DNA from: an uncultured Lactobacillus sp.
GTDB lineage: Bacteria; Bacillota; Bacilli; Lactobacillales; Lactobacillaceae
Assembly: GCA_947565635.1 (NCBI GenBank)
Contig: CANOGU010000003.1
Coordinates: 62,001-126,000, forward strand
Direction of reading: 5' to 3'
Length of the DNA stretch: 64,000 nt
In this document: in pieces, positions 61,101 to 64,000 of the stretch
Numbering within the stretch: the stretch's first letter is position 1
Layout of the letters: every line of letters begins with the position of its first letter
The notes under the pieces: model-generated
Databases searched by the model: none
What the model saw: only the letters and a program-made list of their open reading frames with translations
What the model was told of the DNA's origin: nothing
Program-made: the position numbers and the translations under genes

Positions 61101-63143
61101 GATCCAACTAATGTTGGTGACTACACGGTTTACTTAACTCCAGAAGGTGTTGAAAAACTTAAGGAGCTCAATCCAAACTATAATTGGCCAACGACTGAAC
61201 AAGAAGTTGGTACTTTGACTGTTACTCCAGCAAAAATGGATGTAACTTTATCAGGGAATGGTTCTAAGGTTTCTGATGGTCAACCAGCAAGCGTTGATCT
61301 TTCAACTTTGTTAGACAACTTAACTGGTAACAATCTTAATAAAGATGGTTTAACATTGGATAACTTTAGCTGGAATACTCCAGATGGTAATGCTCCAACT
61401 GAAGTAGGTAATTACACGATTACTTTAAACGAAAATGGTTTGAAGAAACTTCAAGATAGTAATTCAAATTACACTGTTAACGTAACTGGTGAATTTAAGT
61501 ATAGTATCACTCCTGCTAGTCAAAAGATTGAGTACGTTGATGGCAATGGTAAGATTATTAAGACTATCGACAATATTGGTACAGACTCATCTAACTATGG
61601 TGACAAAGTTGACTTTGATGTAAAGCAGAATGTTCCAAAAGATTACAAGCTGGTCGATTCTAACGTTCCAACACAAATCACTATTGAAAATAGTGTGACG
61701 AAATTTGTTATTGAACCTAATATTGTAACAACAACTGAGACTAAGACCATAACTAGAACGATTATTGTTGAAGATCCAGATGGTAGTGAAACTCAAGTTG
61801 TTCAAAAGGTAACGTTTACTCGTCCTAAGTATACTGATCCAGTAAATGGAGAAGTAACATACGGTGAATGGGATAAACCTGCTGGTAACTGGGATAAATA
61901 CAATGCTCCAGACATTCCAGGCTACACTTCAAATGAAGTACCAGTAGAAGAGGTAACTCCAAATACTGCAGACAAGACAGTAACTGTGAAGTACACGAAG
62001 AATCCACCAATTGAAACAACTGAGACTAAGACCATAACTAGAACGATTATTGTTGAAAATCCAGATGGTAGTGAAACTCAAGTTGTTCAAAAGGTAACGT
62101 TTACTCGTCCTAAGTATACTGATCCAGTAAATGGAGAAGTAACATACGGTGAATGGGATAAACCTGCTGGTAACTGGGATAAATACAATGCTCCAGACAT
62201 TCCAGGCTACACTTCAAATGAAGTACCAGTAGAAGAGGTAACTCCAAATACTGCAGACAAGACAGTAACTGTGAAGTACACGAAGAATCCACCAATTGAA
62301 ACAACTGAGACTAAGACCATAACTAGAACGATTATTGTTGAAAATCCAGATGGTAGTGAAACTCAAGTTGTTCAAAAGGTAACGTTTACTCGTCCTAAGT
62401 ATACTGATCCAGTAAATGGAGAAGTAACATACGGTGAATGGGATAAACCTGCTGGTAACTGGGATAAATACAATGCTCCAGACATTCCAGGCTACACTTC
62501 AAATGAAGTACCAGTAGAAGAGGTAACTCCAAATACTGCAGACAAGACAGTAACTGTGAAGTACACGAAGAATCCACCAATTGAAACAACTGAGACTAAG
62601 ACCATAACTAGAACGATTATTGTTGAAAATCCAGATGGTAGTGAAACTCAAGTTGTTCAAAAGGTAACGTTTACTCGTCCTAAGTATACTGATCCAGTAA
62701 ATGGAGAAGTAACATACGGTGAATGGGATAAACCTGCTGGTAACTGGGATAAATACAATGCTCCAGACATTCCAGGCTACACTTCACCTAAGGTATTAGA
62801 AGAGCTTGTAACTCCAGATGCAGAAGATAAAACTATAAGAATTGCTTACAGCAAACAACAAAAGCCAGGAACTCCTACTACTCCATCTAAGCATGAAGAT
62901 AATAAGAAACCTGGTGAAGTATCAGCAGTGAAGCCACAAGTTTCAACTAATAAGACAAGTGAAGCAAATACTGTACAAAGGAATGTAGGAAAGCAAGTAC
63001 AAAGAACTCATATTAATAAGAAGAATGATCAAATATTGCCTCAAACAGGTACCCACAAGGATATGCTTGCAATTCTATCTGGAGCACTTGCAGCAGGAAT
63101 TGGGTTATTAGGATTAGGTTTTGATCGAAAAAAGAAAAAATAA
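52110..63143 (+). CDS. Giant LPXTG-anchored mucus-binding-type surface adhesin
   Basis: 3677 residues from GTG behind AAGGAGG. A YSIRK-type signal peptide (QRFGIRKLTVGACSVLL, 12-28, cleavage near 46) is followed by a Ser/Thr/Asn/Glu-rich region (48-210) and a large N-terminal adhesive region (about 213-1100). MucBP-like segments occupy about 1107-1290. Two similar units with WPSSSTDTDKV lie near 1297-1660. About 14 YDG/MBG-type repeats (1661-3136) carry KTYDGTP, TYTGNPQ or variants. A MucBP-like unit and four 95-residue repeats (3208-3587) precede LPQTG (3643-3647), a hydrophobic helix and RKKKK. Sortase would attach it to the wall. Mucus or host-glycan binding is inferred from MucBP and MBG families. 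The target is unknown. Confidence 0.9.
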   Translation: MFFNKKDNDSKQRFGIRKLTVGACSVLLSTLILGVEMQEPTSKVQAATTDTSNNYSTTEPAKNSKNTYLTSSEVKETTTEATSVSKKEKSAVDNAGQNLSKENDDKTVIPSASVTENNKLNTVSNKTESNTEEDSAKTEALNNNEENKNTGDSNKENTVENTANANTVAEDTASLDLNKVKDNGRINNLKDTVEISLLKSATVSKLRTLSSSNDIAGADEIKASAAVTIPSNDGRYTLYISRNTWGNTTDGNQPAKVLLSGNVLTGDTVTISIPSYGIVGVTQPTIDANYGSASIKDVGNEKVVTYNFTTSGVINPIITIPADNGYGAKPQPMQITQPTVKDITWTINGVEQTSAKFYIDINPVWNPKFALSKPNPESTDQNALKKMIPNYESIYQLAINETNGVAPGQDYSNTPLPSQKINSAVNYGTIITIPMPKGYVLDQSATMQLNNFGDKTTIIQEGNNVIITVPKGSGTQNWNSGPAYQLVGSYDIAMPAIATTYTADAPITIVQKLNDDGSQTKIWNGPTVSQDFYGANDEIPLGQMPLYAKAAYNGNQLLNNGHKQIVAYFGITNESIASYNDYSSKLTFNFDEGLGVTKLKTPTIPGTSNYKYTITYADGTTSEGQVSAGNTITGTGVITNIVVSPDDFERDQSTAINLPLNNFANQTTQSVNAFEAYGAVPDTVKPGTQLVANMTFTGTIQQGNVTRYLTSKAQFGQNVVSPADLTSSSGIFGYQTNTATGQSNIGYLSVYAGDGQTNNIYEPIFYYVLPEWFSVYDFSTDYTKLPNFVPNTNNGVTGAPKLSVFTVPTETPGLSRQVVKIDYSGTGYNFLAGQGANNQIHLNSLPDGTNGTYQGMIYIVSPTTKLTNTAYNSNNTSNFAPSGIAFNPDWVQGNISSLYYIGSENYTINQVGGANTASVAQGNQNNILVDSGVSNLYGTNKMEYAVRLINGSGSTLTNVVALVNLPQASDTSFTFQLSGRPVYDGDRTKYSFLYSTELGDLKCNNDPDGTKPDETGYVTADQVTDWSKIKSIIIKVSSLSNTERSDRLIFTGIDPNLVNDAGKTGYISTGFYSDTTKPFISSEAIYNTSTVPNKVKPANITVTGEAKINFKLRYTDENGQVQTVDLPELSTGYNLAQNNTMLTEQEAINLANRNAASSIPANYEIKSAILQSGGKTWQTNAPEGTPVFGGNVQYFYNNATVILEAVPIRRTIKYQVIDENDPSNPVTIQSLTDLLSNGQAITGNQGSNVPTDATTAYDAVKSALEAKGYVISSKSSTVPTTFGPDNTALTIYVTHKRVKVSTPDQWPSSSTDTDKVALSKTLTRTIKVEGLPTPVEGTTQSVTFNRTAIVDEVTGKVIGYVDPSDSTKTITDGDAAWTSTNNQWDAFVPSNVPAGYSIESITDANGNYSDVTSADGKLTGVAQTTVSANESDVTVTITYQGNQVSNTITFIDTDDNNKQVGETITISGRVGETDSNLNLTVPEGYELANGASLPTSYTFEATNTPITIPLVHKHKIVGPNDTWPSSSTETDKVPLSETITRTITVAGLPTNVPSVEQNVNFTRTAIVDEVTGKVIGYVDPSDNTKTITDGDAAWTSINATWSSWASSTVPEGYYIESAKVGNTDYPAVTTNANGIITGLNSITVTPEMSSITVNVVYNKVNLDLTINHDTITNTYNGSEQPVSADIISEITHTVVSSNTDVSVQNIAQAIQDANLTSDDYSYTDDQGNILAGAPTNAGNYRIILNQNGMDKLKQVAGGLTINYDPSKSYVNYTIEKAQAIAELEGNNSKKYDAKAVSNVEVTKDGNIKITANVPGITQGAYQLQAGDYDWYSEDGSTKLNGAPTNVGNYTIKLNSTGIANIKAHYGNSNNVNWTDDAITGSATYEITKAAATVSLTEENKQTSTWTGDVIPVNPADFVPTITTDNGQTLTVPVGTLGVGDYTVTHSPVVPGTYKVSLTPEGIEKIKRAIPTSGNYVWSKAGNGLLEIVKAKADYQMSGSGETTYTGSPVELPMNQLKAAISSSNTVSGQNLVIPNFDANDFTWSSGNAPINAGEYTIKLSETGINKITTANPNYGLTLGTNVFTYTIKAADATAKLTGNNRKIYNGQATTTAEVNSNGQIKVALDYLGKTENYTLQTGDYTWSTSDGNAPTDVGTYTIKLTSAGLTNLQKVINDKNGVGNVNLITAADNAGTANFEIIKAIPSASFTGQDQKTYDGTPIAGYVPTLTITAPGPHDVALVAGTDYVWTKDGQTFTTAPTDAGKYTVSLTSKGIGKIKAANAANLDWSNVTINENASYTINKAQATVNFDNPASQTVEYGKNTFDANNFKPIISTNNQVTVNIPEGVALSVDAGDFEFTAANGDKTTTVPTELGTYTITLSENGFKKLQSQTNNYNWINAASGTYTVNKATNVSVILDGRQEVTYTGNTFTNSDINVDDYQVVLGNGQTYKLVAGDLEFVSSQNPTNVGSYKVQLSAQGKENIAKVGATHYSYNFDNTGTRNFEIQKAIPSVKFNASAEKVFDGTPIALDNYATKPAVTITAPGNPTVTLEDGDYVWVKDEITYTTAPSNVGVYTVELSESGKNKILQNSNNSENLDWSNAKISGEGSYVITETTASANLSGSSSKTYDGKPVTTTEINAKDGTVEVTISISNSNETVTYKLQAGDYTWNTPNEDAPTDAGSYTLSLSKTGLTNFQSTIDNKWGEGNVKITGSDLKGEATFTITKDNITISGNHTQTRTYTGNPQVVDPGNFPITLISDGDGPVPTIPDGTLTSDDFVVKDKDGNPVDPTNVGDYTVYLTPEGVEKLKELNPNYNWPTTEQEVGKLVIETAQANAIVSGENSRIYNGQVISTVDLYNGGDINVTISGINGAKITYTLRDGDYDWSVTDPTNVGTYTLTLNSTGISHLQEVLTEKYGAENVTLENTAVTGNAKFTITPAPIIISGNGSQIGTYTGNPQVVDPGNFPITLIPDGDGPVPTIPDGTLTSDDFVVKDKDGNPVDPTNVGDYTVYLTPEGVEKLKELNPNYNWPTTEQEVGTLTVTPAKMDVTLSGNGSKVSDGQPASVDLSTLLDNLTGNNLNKDGLTLDNFSWNTPDGNAPTEVGNYTITLNENGLKKLQDSNSNYTVNVTGEFKYSITPASQKIEYVDGNGKIIKTIDNIGTDSSNYGDKVDFDVKQNVPKDYKLVDSNVPTQITIENSVTKFVIEPNIVTTTETKTITRTIIVEDPDGSETQVVQKVTFTRPKYTDPVNGEVTYGEWDKPAGNWDKYNAPDIPGYTSNEVPVEEVTPNTADKTVTVKYTKNPPIETTETKTITRTIIVENPDGSETQVVQKVTFTRPKYTDPVNGEVTYGEWDKPAGNWDKYNAPDIPGYTSNEVPVEEVTPNTADKTVTVKYTKNPPIETTETKTITRTIIVENPDGSETQVVQKVTFTRPKYTDPVNGEVTYGEWDKPAGNWDKYNAPDIPGYTSNEVPVEEVTPNTADKTVTVKYTKNPPIETTETKTITRTIIVENPDGSETQVVQKVTFTRPKYTDPVNGEVTYGEWDKPAGNWDKYNAPDIPGYTSPKVLEELVTPDAEDKTIRIAYSKQQKPGTPTTPSKHEDNKKPGEVSAVKPQVSTNKTSEANTVQRNVGKQVQRTHINKKNDQILPQTGTHKDMLAILSGALAAGIGLLGLGFDRKKKK
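56154..56898. repeat. Pair of near-identical 94-bp segments in the adhesin
   Basis: 56154-56247 and 56805-56898 agree except for about one base, at a period of 651 bp. They encode IVDEVTGKVIGYVDPSD and TKTITDGDAAWTS inside the two WPSSST units. The flanking sequence has diverged much more, so this is either recent gene conversion or strong constraint. Confidence 0.8.
57090..61515. repeat. Array of about 14 YDG/MBG-type repeat units in the adhesin
   Basis: Units share a Y-x-G turn (NTYNGSEQ, KKYDAKAV, TTYTGSPV, KIYNGQAT, KTYDGTPI, VEYGKNTF, VTYTGNTF, KVFDGTPI, KTYDGKPV, RTYTGNPQ, RIYNGQVI, GTYTGNPQ, KVSDGQPA and one more diverged unit) followed by GDYTW-like and APTNVGTYT-like strands. Unit length varies around 90-110 residues. 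These are extended stalk or glycan-binding modules of the MBG/YDG class. Confidence 0.75.
60318..61211. repeat. Duplicated TYTGNPQVVDPG unit in the adhesin
   Basis: The segments 60318-60575 and 60954-61211 are nearly identical at a period of 636 bp. They differ by scattered single bases (for example I-S against I-P after TL). They lie two units apart in the YDG/MBG array, so a two-unit block was probably duplicated. Confidence 0.8.
61731..62870. repeat. Four tandem 285-bp repeats near the adhesin C-terminus
   Basis: Units begin at 61731, 62016, 62301 and 62586, each encoding 95 residues that include TITRTIIVE, DGSETQVVQKVTFTRPKYTD and WDKPAGNWDKYNAPDIPGYT. Units 2 and 3 read as identical base for base. 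Unit 1 differs by one base (GAAGATCC for GAAAATCC). Unit 4 departs only after 62786. Such identity points to recent expansion or ongoing homogenisation. Copy number may vary between strains and may be misassembled. Confidence 0.92.
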
Positions 63144-63205
63144 AAGTGAAGTATAAGAAATATTCTAAAAGAGAACGACCTAATTAAAACTCTTTATAGA
63201 TATTT

Positions 63206-63252
63206 AAAAGGGAATTAAGCAGCTGAAAATAGCTGTTTGATTCCCTTTTTTC
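63206..63252 (+). terminator. Terminator after the adhesin gene
   Basis: AAAAGGGAAT (63206-63215) and ATTCCCTTTT (63240-63249) form the outer stem, AGCT pairs inside, and T residues follow. Confidence 0.88.
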
Positions 63253-63289
63253 ATATTGTTATTTAAAGTTAGATAAGGCTTTTTTAAAC

Positions 63290-63334
63290 AAAAAATCCTG
63301 TTGGTGAAATATAAAAAACATTCATCAACAGGAT
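63290..63334 (-). terminator. Terminator of the minus-strand permease gene
   Basis: ATCCTGTTGGTGAA (63295-63308) pairs with TTCATCAACAGGAT (63321-63334), one G-U pair. Read on the minus strand it ends in a T run (the A run at 63290-63295). Confidence 0.88.
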
Positions 63335-63361
63335 AGAAATATATTTTGAGTCTACTATAAA

Positions 63362-64000
63362 TTAGCTTTGATTCTCTTCAACTGACTCATTCCGTTCGTC
63401 TGCATCATCTACTGATTTAGCTACTTGTTGATCAGGTTTATATGGGCGCTTAATAGGCATCCCCATTGGATTCTGTCCTTTAGACATTAATACAGTAGGA
63501 ATATTTGATGTAACTTTTTCAGGCTTCTTCAATCCTTCAATTTCCCAGGTAAATGGAGCAAATTCGTTTTTTGGATTTACCCAATTTGGGTGCTTTTTAG
63601 AAAGAAGATAAAGTCCTAAACAAGTAAGTAATACAACAGCAACTAAAACTGCAATAACAATTACATAAGTTACTGGAGATCCAACTTCTGCCTTAACTTG
63701 TGCTGGTGGATAAAAGGCAAGAACTATACCGAAAACTGATGAAATAAGACCAACACCGGCAATAATCCAAGCTCCTACTTTACCACCGGGTACTTTAAAT
63801 GAACGAGGACGGTTAGGTTGTTGATAGCGTAAGCGTAAGAATGCCACAAACATTAGAATGTAGTAGAAAAGATATAGAACAGTTACACACTGTGTTAGTA
63901 AAATTACAAATCCTTCTACGTTTGGAATTAACTTGAATAAATATGCAATAATAGTCATTCCAGCCATTTGAACATAAACTAGTCGAGCAGGCATCCCATG
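63362..64000 (-). CDS. Amino-acid permease, APC superfamily (C-terminal part, cut by window edge)
   Basis: 212 or more residues on the minus strand. The frame is still open at 64000 (HGMPARLVYVQMAG), so the start is outside the window. At least four hydrophobic segments remain, with FVAFLRLRYQQPNRPRSFKV and PGGKVGAWIIAGVGL, typical of the last helices of the glutamate/GABA-antiporter-like APC permeases. The long charged tail (from about KKHPNWVNPKNEF to NQS) is cytoplasmic. The specific substrate is not readable from this part. Confidence 0.82.
   Translation of the reverse strand, partial: HGMPARLVYVQMAGMTIIAYLFKLIPNVEGFVILLTQCVTVLYLFYYILMFVAFLRLRYQQPNRPRSFKVPGGKVGAWIIAGVGLISSVFGIVLAFYPPAQVKAEVGSPVTYVIVIAVLVAVVLLTCLGLYLLSKKHPNWVNPKNEFAPFTWEIEGLKKPEKVTSNIPTVLMSKGQNPMGMPIKRPYKPDQQVAKSVDDADERNESVEENQS

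Noticed and set aside
61825..62589. Three identical 64-codon minus-strand frames
   Set aside because: They are antisense shadows of the tandem repeats, at the same 285-bp period, with no translation signals.
61731..62870. CRISPR array or mobile-element repeats
   Set aside because: The repeats are 285 bp, in frame, without spacers, and encode protein modules of the adhesin.

Overview
The window looks like a chromosomal segment of an AT-rich Gram-positive lactobacillus, most likely the Lactobacillus gasseri/johnsonii group. The genus is inferred from the gene order (ftsH, hslO, dusB, lysS, clpC, rpoB, rpoC, then the ribosomal superoperon), from strong AGGAGG-type ribosome binding sites with frequent TTG and GTG starts, from an rpoB leader of the type known only in lactic acid bacteria, and from a very large YSIRK/LPXTG mucus-binding-type surface protein. 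The species is not proven from the sequence alone.

Layout. 1-11195: the tail of a gene that is probably hpt, then ftsH, two tandem YfhO-family membrane proteins, hslO, dusB and lysS. 11257-11539: tRNA-Gly(GCC) and tRNA-Pro(CGG). 11570-21706: clpC with a palindrome between its -35 and -10, then rpoB (with a structured leader) and rpoC. 21713-22384 (minus): a lone prepilin peptidase. 22437-25629: rpsL-rpsG-fusA. 25661-39566: the S10-spc-alpha superoperon from rpsJ to rplQ, including secY and adk, with an internal promoter before infA and no map gene. 39585-43906: the ECF energy-coupling module (ecfA1, ecfA2, ecfT), truA, and rplM-rpsI behind their own leader.

44058-51961 is accessory or housekeeping sequence of looser organisation. 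It holds a metallo-hydrolase gene broken by a stop codon, an unknown membrane protein, a membrane-gene remnant, an NmrA-like oxidoreductase, an orphan structured transcript, a DJ-1 protein, two histidine-phosphatase-fold proteins, a divergent ArsR/cation-efflux pair with a palindromic operator, two small unknown proteins and a polynucleotide-kinase-like P-loop protein. 52110-63143 is one 3677-residue adhesin with about 14 YDG/MBG-type repeats and four nearly identical 285-bp repeats before the LPQTG anchor. 63362-64000 (minus) is the C-terminal part of an amino-acid permease cut by the window edge.

Most of the window is the transcription and translation core. Novelty is therefore more likely in the control elements (clpC palindrome, rpoB, rpsL, rpsJ and rplM leaders, a possible 21-codon leader peptide before rpsJ), in the orphan RNA near 46.5 kb, in the decaying 44-45.5 kb patch and in the adhesin with its promoter-proximal direct repeat. 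I saw no CRISPR array, insertion sequence, prophage or rRNA operon.
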